A stretch of 64,000 nt of DNA from VXYL01 sp965199875. GTDB taxonomy: Bacteria > Pseudomonadota > Gammaproteobacteria > Pseudomonadales > Azotimanducaceae. Every line of letters begins with the position of its first letter. The first letter of the stretch is position 1. Both the position numbers and the translations under genes were made by a program. This document shows positions 20,301-28,883 of the stretch, piece by piece. The notes beneath the pieces are model-generated. The model was not told where the DNA came from, did no database searches, and saw only the letters and a program-made list of their open reading frames with translations. The DNA lies in contig OZ241346.1 in NCBI GenBank assembly GCA_965199875.1, positions 3,782,001 to 3,846,000 on the forward strand. Direction: 5' to 3'.

Positions 20301-20434
20301 GTCGCCGTGCCGCCCGGGCGGACCTCCGCCTCGCCGACCAGGATCGCCGGGCCGCCCGGCGCCGCCGCGCCAGCGGCGCAGGCCGCGAGCGCGCAGCCCG
20401 CGATGCGCGTCCAGACTCGCACTCCCGGCGCCAA
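14367..20434 (-). CDS. Protein B: secreted Cys-rich InlB-repeat protein, interrupted by one frameshift
   Basis: About 2020 codons. The likely start is TTG at 20434 (GGAG six bases upstream; GTG at 20422 also possible), then the signal peptide RIAGCALAACAAGAAAPGG, an Ig-like segment, a Cys-rich stretch and a Calx-beta-like domain. Within the last, near 19664-19667, the frame shifts: adding one G to a GGGG run restores DYAVSGERRVVVAAGSRSAS. After this come at least seven divergent InlB/Flg_new_2 repeats (LTVTKTAGGDVSSSPAGIDC type), EGF-like Cys repeats (ACVANCGANSTRNSATCGCD) and a Cys-rich C-terminus. It has no protease motif. Its stop overlaps protein A's start. Large internal duplications are listed separately. 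Function unknown; an extracellular binding or adhesion role is inference. Confidence 0.75.
15709..16068 (-). repeat. 90-bp tandem repeats encoding 30-residue Cys-rich units in protein B
   Basis: Four consecutive units with an exact 90-bp period encode variants of YEACSGACVANCGANSTRNS followed by ATCGCDCNTG, six Cys per unit. Copies differ at only a few bases (for example GAY for GAN and TT for AT), so they are recent duplications. More diverged single copies occur at about 17170-17260 and in protein C near 22860-22920. Confidence 0.85.
16071..18060 (-). repeat. Large tandem duplication (~1190-bp offset) inside protein B
   Basis: The stretch starting at about 16071 (TDDDGCRECNAGYEEC module, CTNGTVTRSDC module, then ECAAATVAHCALDRADSG) recurs about 1190 bases further on, from about 17260. 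The second copy continues into the InlB-type repeats near 18050. Identity is high by eye, with scattered substitutions. Confidence 0.75.
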
Positions 20435-20509
20435 GCCGAACTCCGTCGACAACGTGCGCCGGACTCTAGCGCCGCCCCGCTTGCGCCGCAAATCCGAGCC
20501 GGCGCCGTG
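20348..20509 (-). repeat. 5' end and upstream region of protein B, duplicated upstream of protein C
   Basis: These ~160 bases cover the signal-peptide codons and the region before the start of protein B. They reappear at 24530-24696 upstream of protein C with only scattered differences. The shared non-coding part, including GTGCGCCGGACTCTAGCGCC, probably carries the promoter. Confidence 0.75.
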
Positions 20510-20563
20510 GCCGTGCTTAAGGGCTACCGCATTCGAGGGCTGGCGCCGCTTGCGCAACCGCCC

Positions 20564-23500
20564 TCAGCCGCCTCCGCCGCCGTCGTCCAGCAGCCACAGC
20601 CGCCAGCCGCGCAGGAAGCGCGGCTGGCGCGGCACCGCGACGGCGAAGGTCCGCGTCGCCGTCCGGCCGTCCGCCGCGGTCGCCGTCACCGCGACCGTCG
20701 CCGTGCCGTGGTCCGCCGGGGCCACGCGCAGCAGCGCGCCCGCGATCTCCGCCGTGGCCACCGCGGGGTCGCTCACGCGAACCGCGAACGTCGCCGCGTC
20801 CGAGCCGTCGAACTCCAGAAACACGTTCGAGAGGTCGATCTCCATCGGTTCGTCGAACTCCTGCCTTGGCGCCACGCCGTTGAGCACGAGGGGCCTGCCG
20901 GCCGCCAGCCGGATGCCGGTGTAGTGCTGCCCGGAGTTGCCGGGATAGGGCGGCCCGCACGGCCTGCCGGCGTCCAGGATGTCCGCGCAGTCCGCCCCGG
21001 GCGCCTCCGGTATCCCGGCGACCCGGACGACCACCGGCCCGGCGCCGGCCGGCGACACGGCGACGGCGTTGCTGAGCGGCGTCGCGTGCGCGATCGTGGC
21101 GACGTCCGCCTCCAGGCGGCCGCCGGCGGCCTCCAGCCCCACGTCCAGCCGGAACGGCGCACCCTCGGCGACACGCACGCCGACCCGCGCCGGGCGCTCC
21201 CACGCGGCGGAGGCGACGACCGGTTCGAGCGCGAGGCGGAACGGCGCGCCCGGATTGCCGTGCAGGGCCACCGCCATGCCGAGCCCCCAGTCGCCGGCGC
21301 CGACGAACAGGCCCGGGGGCAGCGCTGCCAGGCGGTTGTGGGACAGGTCCACCCTTTGCAGCCTGGGCTGGTCTTCGAACAGCCCCGCCGGCAGCGATGC
21401 CAGCCGGTTGCCGCCGAGGTCGAGCTCGGCCAGCAGCGCGCCGTCGAACGTCTCCGGCGCCAGCTCGGCCAGCCGGTTGTTGTCGAGGTGGAGATAGGAA
21501 AGCCCGCCCACTTCGCGGAACGCTCCCGGGCGCAGCTCGCGCAGCCCCACGTCCGTCAGATGCAGCCGGCCCAGGGGCAGTCCGGCGAACAGCCCCGGCG
21601 GCAGCGTCGGCAGTTCATGCCGATGCCGGCTGTGGGCGTGCCGCGCGTTGTCGAGGCGGAGGATCCAGAGCGACGACAGGCCGTCGAACGCGCCCGCCTC
21701 CAGCGACGCGAACGCGTTGCGCTGCAGTGCCAGCTCGCGCAGTTCGGACAGGTCCGCGAACACGCCCGGAGGCACCGAGGCCAGGGAGTTGAGCCGGAGT
21801 TCCTCGAGGTTCGCCAGGCCGTCGAACACGCCCGCCTCCACGGCGACGGGCGAGCTGCCGGTGCTCATGTCCACCTCCAGCTTGCGCAGGTTCGGCAGGC
21901 CGCGGAACATGCCCGCCCGCAGGCGCGCCAGCCGCCCGCCGCCCACGAACAGCTCGTTCAGCTCGGCGAGCCCCTCGAACAGGCCGGGCTCGATGGCGGC
22001 GCGGCTCCCGTCGATGAGCCGCAGGTGGCGCAGCCGCGGCATCCCCTCGAAGACGCCTGGCCGGAGCGGCGGGAGGGCGTCGGCGCCGTCGAGCCTGTTC
22101 GACAGGACGAAGAGATAGCGCAGATTCGCCAGGCCTCGAAACGAGCCGGGCTCCAGCAGGACGTTCTGGCCGTACACGTCCAGCATCTGCAAACCGGCGA
22201 GGCCGTCGAGCGCGCCTGCCCGGAGCGAGGCGCAGCTGCCGTCGTAGCCGGCTGCGCAGGCGCCGCTGGCCGTCGCGCCCGAGTCCGCCCTGTCCAGCGC
22301 GCAGCGCGCAACGGTGGCCGCGGCGCACTCGGCCGCGAAGGACGCGCTCGCCGTCCTGGCTTCTTTCATCGTCAACTTGCAAGTGGAGGAGGCGGCGCTT
22401 GCGGAGCAGTCGCCGCCCCAGCTGGCGAAGTCGTAGCCGCGATCCTCGGTCGCCGTCAGCGTCACTTCCGTGCCGTGGTCGTACTCCTCCGTGCAGTCCG
22501 TGCGGCCGCCGGAGCCGCAGTTGATGCCGCTGGCGGCGACGTAGCCGTTGCCAGGCCGCGCGACGGTCAGCTTGCGCTTCTCCCAGACGAAGGCGGCGCC
22601 GACCGTCTTGTCGCCGTCGAGGAGGACGGCGCAGGTGGTGCTGGCGCTGGCGGAGCAGGCGCCGCTCCATGCGGAGAGCTTGCGGTTGGCGTCCGGCGCC
22701 GCCGTCAGCTTCGCCGTCGTGCCGTCGACGTACTTCTCGGCGCAGTCCGTGCCGCAGTCGATGCCGGCCGGAGAACTCGACACGTCGCCGCCGGCCGTCT
22801 TCGTCACGGTCAGGGTGTACAGCTTCTTGCAGACGCCGCCGTCGGCGCGGTAGCCCGTGTCGCAGTCGCAGCCGCAGGCCGAGTTCCGGGTCGAGTTGGC
22901 GCCGCACTTCGCCACGCACGCCCCCGCCTCGAGCGCTTCGCGGACGACCGCGCCGCGCTCGCACACGGGCTTCACCGGACGCGTTCCGGGCTGCACGGCC
23001 ACGCGCATCCGCCCGGCCACCGCCAGCGCCGCCTCGCGCGCCCAGCCGTCGTTCGCCGGCACCAGGTACTCCAACCGCGCCGTCGCCGATTCCGCTCGAC
23101 CCGGACACGACCGTCGTGAAGCCGTCGGCGGCGCGCGCCGTCCACGTGCAGCCGGCGTCCGCCTGCACGCGCAGCGTGTACGTCCCCCCGCCCGCCGGAA
23201 TCTCCGGCGGCGGCGACAGCCGGTAGCGGCAGCCTGTGGCGCTGCGCCGGTAGTTCGCCACCAGGCGGCGCGTCTCGGCCATGCTCCGCGCCGCGTCCGC
23301 CGGACCGTCCGCGCTCGACGACGGCTCGTCGCCCGGCACGCCCAGCGCCACGCCGCGGAAGCGCTGGCGGGGGTTGGAGAAGCGCGGCAGTCCCAGGCCG
23401 GGGTTCAGACTCATGATCGTCTGGTACTTCCATTGCTCGTGCGTCAGCGGCAGCGTGTAGCCGTGGCTGTAGGGGAAGGGCGTGTTCCGGTTGTCGCGGG

Positions 23501-24521
23501 CGCGATCGTGGCGCAGCCCCATGACGTGGCCCAGTTCGTGGGCGAACGTCGACGCAAGCCCGCCGTAGACGGCGAAGGCAAGCCCTTCGCCGAACATGTC
23601 CAGCGTGGCCGGCAGCGTCGCGATGCCGCCGGCGTGCGTGGTCCTGAGCACGACCACGTCCGCGGCGAGGCTGTCGCGCAGCGCGTGGACCTCGTCCATG
23701 CCGCCTTCCCCGCTATACAGCGCGCGCAGGTCCGAACCCATTGAATACCGCCAGTGCCGGTCCACCTCGGCTACGCCGAGCAGACGGACGCGGTGCGCCG
23801 CGCCCGACACCGCGAATGCCTCGTTCGTCCACGCCACGTCGTGGTCGATCGCCGCCAGCACGGCCCGGTGCCCCCCGACCTTCCGCCGCGCGTCCCCGGT
23901 GTAGACCACCAGCACGTCGATCTCCGAGCCGTCGTCCGGCGTTGCCGCATCCTCCGACGCCGACCGCGCCGGCGGCGCGTCCTCGGCCATCGCCGGGCCA
24001 GCCTCCGGCGGTCCGGCGCACGCCGGCCACCGCGACGGATCGACGCGCTCGACGATCTGCGTTCGGCCGACGGTGCGGATGCGGTACTCCGCCTCCGGGG
24101 TCCATGCGGAGCCCACGACCATGCCGCCGTTCGCCACCAGCGTCGCCGTGCCCGCCTCCACGCCGGCCAGCGGCCCGGACAGCGAGTAGCCCCCCGCCGT
24201 GGCGGCCGCGCGCCGCACGATCCAGTCGAACTCGGCGTCCTCGAACAGGTTCAGCCGCGCCGCGGCGCCCCGGCCGCTGGCCGCCGCCTCGCGCACGGCC
24301 GCCATGCTCCCGAAGTCGAGCCGCGCCATGCGCAGCCTCGGCGGGTCCGGCCGAGGCGCAGGTCCGCGTCCGCCCGGCTCCAGGATGCGCTCCGGCATCC
24401 CCTCGGACGCCGCGCCCGCGAACACCGCCGGCGCGTCCCCGCCGAGGCGGCCAGCGCCCAGCAGCGCCGAGGCGAGGGCCATGCCCGCCAGCGTCCCGCG
24501 CCGATGCGCGCACCCCGGCAT
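20564..24521 (-). CDS. Protein C: secreted metzincin protease with InlB-type cassette and LRRs, interrupted by one frameshift
   Basis: About 1319 codons from MPGCAHRRGTLAGMALAS. The propeptide and protease resemble protein A (TLVANGGMVVGSAWTPE; HELGHVMGLRHDR near residue 327, again HExxHxxGxxH). A BACON-like segment follows. Near 23073 one extra base breaks the frame: removing it joins GIGDGAV to EYLVPANDGWAREAALAVAG, exactly as in protein A (GDGRVEYRVSANAGW). The downstream frame then carries a ~670-bp cassette from protein B (CGANSTRNSACGCDC to DSGATASGAC), LRRs (LFVGGGRLARLRAGMFRGLP and others) and the shared C-terminus FLRGWRLWLL. Unless the frame is corrected, only the protease half is made. 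The leader ORF overlaps its start (TGATG). Confidence 0.78.
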
Positions 24522-24619
24522 CAGCCGCCGCCGGGCCGCCCGGCGCCGACGCGCCAGCGGCGCAGGCCGCGAGCGCGCAGCCCGCGATGCGCGTCCAGAA
24601 CTTGCACTCCCACCGCCAA
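24521..24619 (-). pseudogene. Leader ORF before protein C, a frameshifted copy of protein B's 5' end
   Basis: 32 codons from TTG (GGAG seven bases upstream), ending TGATG over the protein C start. The DNA is a near copy of the beginning of protein B (24530-24696 against 20348-20509), but an extra T throws the signal-peptide frame out, giving a meaningless Arg/Gly-rich peptide. It may couple ribosomes to protein C. Confidence 0.55.
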
Positions 24620-24792
24620 GCACGAACTCCGTCGAGAACGTGCGCCGGACTCTAGCGCCGCGCCGACCGCGCCGCAAATCCGAGTCGGCGCCGTGCCGCG
24701 CCCCTTGGGCAATTTGCGGGATTGCCGATGCACAAGTCCGTCGCGCTTCCGGCCGGCACCCTACGAGCCGCGACCTCTTCGGCCTGGGCCGT

Positions 24793-24987
24793 TCAGCCAT
24801 AGGCGCGGCGCGAGAATCGGGCGTCGTCGCTCGCAAGGTATTCCCGCAACGCTTGGTTGATGGCGGTCTGATAGCCGCGCCCCGTGTCCTTCGCCCGCTT
24901 TCGGAACGAATCGACAACATCTTGGTCCAGCAAAATCGTGATTCGCGTCTTGCCAGGGTGCTTCAGCACAGCCCCTCTTTCGGCCAA
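24793..24987 (-). CDS. BrnA/CopG-like ribbon-helix-helix antitoxin
   Basis: About 64 residues from TTG 24987, which has GAGGAG six bases upstream; no in-frame ATG exists, and GTG 24969 is an alternative. The core KTRITILLDQDVVDSFRKRA followed by GRGYQTAINQALREYLA is the BrnA-type RHH pattern. Such proteins usually neutralise BrnT and repress their own promoter. No BrnT-like ribonuclease gene is adjacent; the preceding gene is the AAA_14 ATPase, 67 bases away on the same strand. It is either an orphan antitoxin or a repressor of this small operon. Confidence 0.7.
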   Translation of the reverse strand: MAERGAVLKHPGKTRITILLDQDVVDSFRKRAKDTGRGYQTAINQALREYLASDDARFSRRAYG

Positions 24988-25054
24988 GTCATACTCCTCT
25001 CGGATAGCTCGTCTCTCCTGGCGGGTGGCGGCCCAAATCGCGTCCTTTTGGGCC

Positions 25055-26200
25055 TCACCCCACCAGCGCCCCGTCCCAGAGTTCGTCGAGGAAGCCCTGC
25101 CACGGCAGGATGCGGATGCCGTCCACCAAGCGCGCACGGGGTTCCATGCTGGCCAGAATGTAGTGCTTGAACAGGCCCTCTTCCCGCAGCGCCCGAAGGC
25201 CGCGCAGATCCCGAGCGCCCACCACGGCCTTGGCCTTCGTCTCCACGGCAACGCCCTCGAAGACGAAGTCCACCTCGAAGCCGGATTTGGAGCGCCAGTA
25301 GCGCGGCGTTTGCAGCCGGTGGTAGTCGCAATATGCCTTGATTTCCTGAAAGACGTAGCTCTCGAAGGCGCTGCCGTACTCCGGCGTTCCCGGCGCCAAG
25401 CCGGCGCGCCCCTGCAGATGCCGCGCAAGGCCGATGTCGAACAGGTAGTACTTCGCCGTCGTGATGGCCTTGCGCTTGGCGGTCTGGGCGAAGGCCGGCA
25501 GTTCGTGGGCGATGAAGGTGTCCTTCAGAATGGCGTAGTACTCGCGCACGGTGGAGGGCGGCACTTGCGAATCGCTGGCCAGGTTCACGAAGTTCACCAT
25601 CTCGCCGTGCGCCAGCGCCGCCACCGTGAGAAACCGGCCGAAGGCGCCGATGTTGCGCACCGACGCTTCGGCGGCCACTTCCTCGCGCACGTAGTTGCCG
25701 GCGTAGGCGGCGAGATCCTCCGTAGGCGCATCGGAGAAGTAGATGCCCGGCAGCAGCCCGAACTCCAGCGCCCGGGCAAGATCGAAGCGCGCCCCGAGCT
25801 CGCGCCGCACGAAGGGATGCAGCGTGTGCGCCCGCGCCCGTCCGCCAAGCAGGTTCACGCCCTTGCGCCGCAGGCTGCGCGCGCTCGAACCGGTGAGGAA
25901 GAACCGCACGCCGTGTTCTTCGATCATCAAGTGGACTTCGTTCAGCAGCGCTGGCAGGCGCTGAATCTCGTCGATGACCACCGCCTCCGTCTCCGGCGTC
26001 AACGCCTCCCGAATCAGCCCCGGGTGGCGCAGGAGCCGCACGAACAGCGCTTCGTCGAGCAGGTTGTACGTCGGCAGCGTCGCCAATTGCTGGCGAATCA
26101 GCGTCGATTTGCCCGTCTGGCGCGGCCCGAACAGAAAGCACGAGCGCTGCCGCAGCATCTCGGCGGCGTTCAGAAGGCGAGGGATGTCGGGAGCGGACAT
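25055..26200 (-). CDS. AAA_14/DUF4143 family ATPase
   Basis: 381 residues. Walker A is GPRQTGKS near residues 25-32, Walker B/DEIQ is AVVIDEIQRLP, and sensor 1 is FFLTGSSARSL. The C-terminal half is the DUF4143 domain with a restriction-endonuclease-like ending (YWRSKSGFEVDFVFEGVAVETKAK), matching the D-ExK core. Proteins of this group are common in accessory regions of bacteria and archaea; their biochemical role is unsettled. It is divergent from the Fic gene across 173 bases. A 47-bp piece of this gene is repeated at 8841-8887. Confidence 0.9.
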   Translation of the reverse strand: MSAPDIPRLLNAAEMLRQRSCFLFGPRQTGKSTLIRQQLATLPTYNLLDEALFVRLLRHPGLIREALTPETEAVVIDEIQRLPALLNEVHLMIEEHGVRFFLTGSSARSLRRKGVNLLGGRARAHTLHPFVRRELGARFDLARALEFGLLPGIYFSDAPTEDLAAYAGNYVREEVAAEASVRNIGAFGRFLTVAALAHGEMVNFVNLASDSQVPPSTVREYYAILKDTFIAHELPAFAQTAKRKAITTAKYYLFDIGLARHLQGRAGLAPGTPEYGSAFESYVFQEIKAYCDYHRLQTPRYWRSKSGFEVDFVFEGVAVETKAKAVVGARDLRGLRALREEGLFKHYILASMEPRARLVDGIRILPWQGFLDELWDGALVG

Positions 26201-26373
26201 CGTGCAAATCCGCAGTGGAGTCGCTGATTATCATGACAACCAGCGGATCAGTCGTCAAATGGACGGAGTTGGGGCTGCTTTTGCACCCGCCCGGTTTCAC
26301 CTTATGAAAGGATAAAGCGGTATGGTTTAATAGTCGGCGCTGCAATGCAAGTTTCTTTACACAAGGATCCAAG

Positions 26374-27564
26374 ATGGCCTCGAAAGCTGGGCGCGCCTGG
26401 GCCAGCCGGCTCGGAACGCAGGTGACCGTATCGACGGTGGGCGAAGTGGTCAAGGCATTCGTGCCGCCGCCGTTGCCGCCCAAACCGCCCTTGCAGGTCG
26501 AACAGCTCTACGGCCCCCTCGAGGAGGCCACCCTCGGCATCGGGCGGCTGCGCGGCGTTGGCACCGTGCTGCCCGACGACGACCTGTTCCTCTACACCTA
26601 CGTGCGAAAGGAGGCGCTGCTGTCGGCGCAGATCGAAGGCACCCAGTCCTCCCTCTCCGAGCTGCTGCGCCACGAAAACGCCGCGCTGCCGGGCGTGCCA
26701 GCGGACGCCGACGTGCAGGAGGTCTCCAACTACGTCGCCGCCGTCGGCCACGGATTACGACGTATGGCAGAGGGCCTGCCCGTTTCCATGCGCCTGATCC
26801 GCGAGATGCACGCCCTGCTGCTCCAGCATGGCCGCGGGCAGCAGGCGCAACCTGGCGAGTTCCGGCGCTCCCAGAACTGGATTGGCGGCAGCCGGCCGGG
26901 CAACGCGCACTTCGTCCCGCCCCCGCCCCACCTCGTGCCGGAACTGATGTCCGACTTGGAGAAGTTCGTCCACGCCGAAACGCCTCCGCTGCCGTATCTG
27001 GCGCGGGTCGGCATGGCCCACGTGCAGTTCGAGACCATCCATCCGTTCCTCGACGGCAACGGCCGCCTGGGACGTCTGCTGATCCCGCTGCTGCTCTGTT
27101 CCAAGGCCATGCTCGATCAGCCCATGCTCTACCTCAGCCTCTACTTCAAGGCCCGCCGGGACGAGTACTACGCCCTGCTGCAGCGGGTGCGAACGCACGG
27201 CGATTGGGAAGCCTGGCTGCGGTTCTTCCTCGACGGCGTGGCCGAGACGGCGCATCAAGCCGCGGACACCGCCACGGAACTCCTGCGGCTGTTCGACGAC
27301 GACAAGCGCCGGATCGAAGCCCTGGGCAGGCCGTCGGCCACCGCGCTTCGCCTGCATCAACTGCTGCAGGAGCGCCCGCTGACGACGACCGCCCAAGCCA
27401 GCGCCCGCCTGGGCATCTCGCGCCCCACCGTGGCCAAGGCCATCGGCCACTTGGCGCACCTTGGCATCCTCGACGAGATCACCGGCGCCCGGCGGGGCAG
27501 AATCTACGTCTACCGCGCCTACCTCTCCGTCCTCGAACGCGGTACGGAGCCGCTGCCGACGTGA
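26374..27564 (+). CDS. Fic family protein (adenylyltransferase) with C-terminal winged helix
   Basis: 396 residues, the typical length for this class. The Fic active-site loop is HPFLDGNGRLGRLL (HxFxDGNGRxxR), with His as base. The inhibitory helix SAQIEGTQSSL near residue 86 has the (S/T)xxxE(G/N) motif that auto-inhibits class II Fic enzymes. GEFRRSQNWIGG is the flap region. The last ~70 residues form a winged helix-turn-helix (SARLGISRPTVAKAIGHL). AGGA lies six bases upstream of the ATG. It probably AMPylates a protein target when inhibition is relieved. No separate antitoxin gene is needed or seen. Confidence 0.93.
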   Translation: MASKAGRAWASRLGTQVTVSTVGEVVKAFVPPPLPPKPPLQVEQLYGPLEEATLGIGRLRGVGTVLPDDDLFLYTYVRKEALLSAQIEGTQSSLSELLRHENAALPGVPADADVQEVSNYVAAVGHGLRRMAEGLPVSMRLIREMHALLLQHGRGQQAQPGEFRRSQNWIGGSRPGNAHFVPPPPHLVPELMSDLEKFVHAETPPLPYLARVGMAHVQFETIHPFLDGNGRLGRLLIPLLLCSKAMLDQPMLYLSLYFKARRDEYYALLQRVRTHGDWEAWLRFFLDGVAETAHQAADTATELLRLFDDDKRRIEALGRPSATALRLHQLLQERPLTTTAQASARLGISRPTVAKAIGHLAHLGILDEITGARRGRIYVYRAYLSVLERGTEPLPT

Positions 27565-27638
27565 CGCGCTTGGCGCACCGTTGACCACGCACGCTGCCTG
27601 CCCTACTGTAGCCACAGTCGATGCCTTGAGGTCTGGCG

Positions 27639-27868
27639 ATGCGTTTCAGCCGAATCACGGTCCGTCCGGACCAGATGGGGGGCGTGCCTTGTATCCGCGC
27701 CTTGCGGATTCCCGTCGCCACCGTCGTTGGCCTGCTGGCGCAAGGCATGAGCCGAGAACAGATCCTGGCCGAGTACCCCGATCTTGATCTTGAGGACCTG
27801 CGCGAAGCGCTGCCTTCGCTGCCGCCGCAGTGGAGGAGCGACAGCTCCCTCTGGCCGCATCGGGCTGA
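27639..27868 (+). pseudogene. DUF433 antitoxin-like gene with a one-base deletion
   Basis: The N-terminal ~58 residues are a clean DUF433 domain (GGVPCIRALRIPVATVVGLL; EILAEYPDL type text). After EDLREAL the expected family ending, AAFAAAAVEERQLPLAASG then stop, is present but in another frame, so one base has been lost near 27812. Read without correction the frame runs on to 27989 with unrelated sequence. DUF433 proteins are antitoxins of DUF5615 PIN-like toxins, whose remnant follows directly. Confidence 0.75.
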
Positions 27869-27961
27869 CGTTCCGCATCGACAACGCCCCTGTCGCTTGG
27901 CCGTGGCGTTCGGGCCGCCGAATGCGATGCCGCCCGCCCTCGTACACATATGCTCCGTTGA
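27865..27961 (+). pseudogene. Remnant of a DUF5615 PIN-like toxin
   Basis: Directly after the DUF433 stop, FRIDNA (the family start is FxVDNALSP-like) appears in one frame. RGVRAAECDAARPRTHML follows in the next frame, comparable to the GLRAAGHDAVHVR pattern. About 30 codons survive with one frameshift, and the rest of the ~110-residue toxin is missing. Confidence 0.5.
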
Positions 27962-27967
27962 CGCCCC

Positions 27968-28880
27968 TTGCCGGGAAGGGCTACGGTAATCCGCCTGTTC
28001 AAGCACCGAGTCCTAGGGCTTGTGCAGTCCGAGAACTTTCAAGCGCTTGGTTTGCTTGGCCAGCGCTATCGCGGCGCCGCCCAATGCGTCTATCTTGACC
28101 CTCCCTACAACACCGATGCGTCCGCCATCCTCTACAAGAACGACTACAAGGATTCGGCTTGGTTGTCCTTGATGGCGGATCGGCTCCCGGCGGCCAAGTC
28201 GTGGCTGACGCAAGGCGGCGTGGCGTGCGTCGCCATCGACGACGAGGAGGCATCGCGCCTGCGCCTGCTGATGCAGCAGTTGTTCGAGGTCGAGCTCGGC
28301 GTCGTGGCCGTGCGCTCCAATCCTGCCGGGCGCAAGTCCAAGGGCCGATTCTCGCCGAGCCACGAGTATGCGTTCTTCTTTGGCGATGAATCGTCTTCAC
28401 CTAGCCCGTTGTGTCGCTCTGAAAGTCAGCTTGACCGTTATCCACTTGAGGACGACGACGGCAGGTACGCATGGAACAACCTCAGGAGACACGGATCAGG
28501 AGACAGACGCGAAGACCGACCGAAGCTCTTCTATCCAATCTACGTCGATCGCGACGACTCGATCCGCGTTCCCGAGTTGCGTTGGGACGACGACGAACAA
28601 GGCTACGAGGTCATCGAGTCGCCGGCAGAAACGGAAGAGGCAGTCTTGCCGGTGGTAGACGAAGACGGACAAGTGCCCATGCACACTGCCTATCTCGGAG
28701 CTTGGTGCGGCCGGGCCGTTGCGGAGCTGGAGCGGGCCGATGTGACCGGCGTACTGCGTTGCACGACCGCTGTCGTCGGTAACGCGCCACATGTGCCACC
28801 ACTACGAGTGAATGCCGGCGTGAAGACAGCGGTGCATTGGCCTGGCGGAAAGAAATGTTTCGGCCGCGCACTGGGCAAGG
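27968..28880 (+). pseudogene. Fragment of a type III-like adenine-specific DNA methyltransferase
   Basis: About 300 codons resembling the catalytic core: ENFQALGLL, then the motif IV DPPYNT (CVYLDPPYNTDASAILYKND), WLSLMADRL, CVAIDDEEASRLR and SPSHEYAFFFG. The family normally has long N-terminal and C-terminal extensions, and both are absent; the frame runs on beyond 28880 antisense to the XRE gene without recognisable content. It is therefore a two-end truncation and probably inactive, since the FxGxG-type AdoMet motif expected after the core is not visible. Confidence 0.7.
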
Positions 28881-28883
28881 CGG

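Noticed and set aside
8893..23119. Very long open frames on the plus strand opposite the protein A, B and C genes
   Set aside because: They are antisense frames kept open by high GC; they encode Arg/Pro/Gly-rich text with no domains, while the minus strand has clear motifs.
27639..27989. Full 116-codon reading of the DUF433 gene
   Set aside because: The last ~55 residues are out of frame with the family's real C-terminus, which ends at 27868 in another frame.
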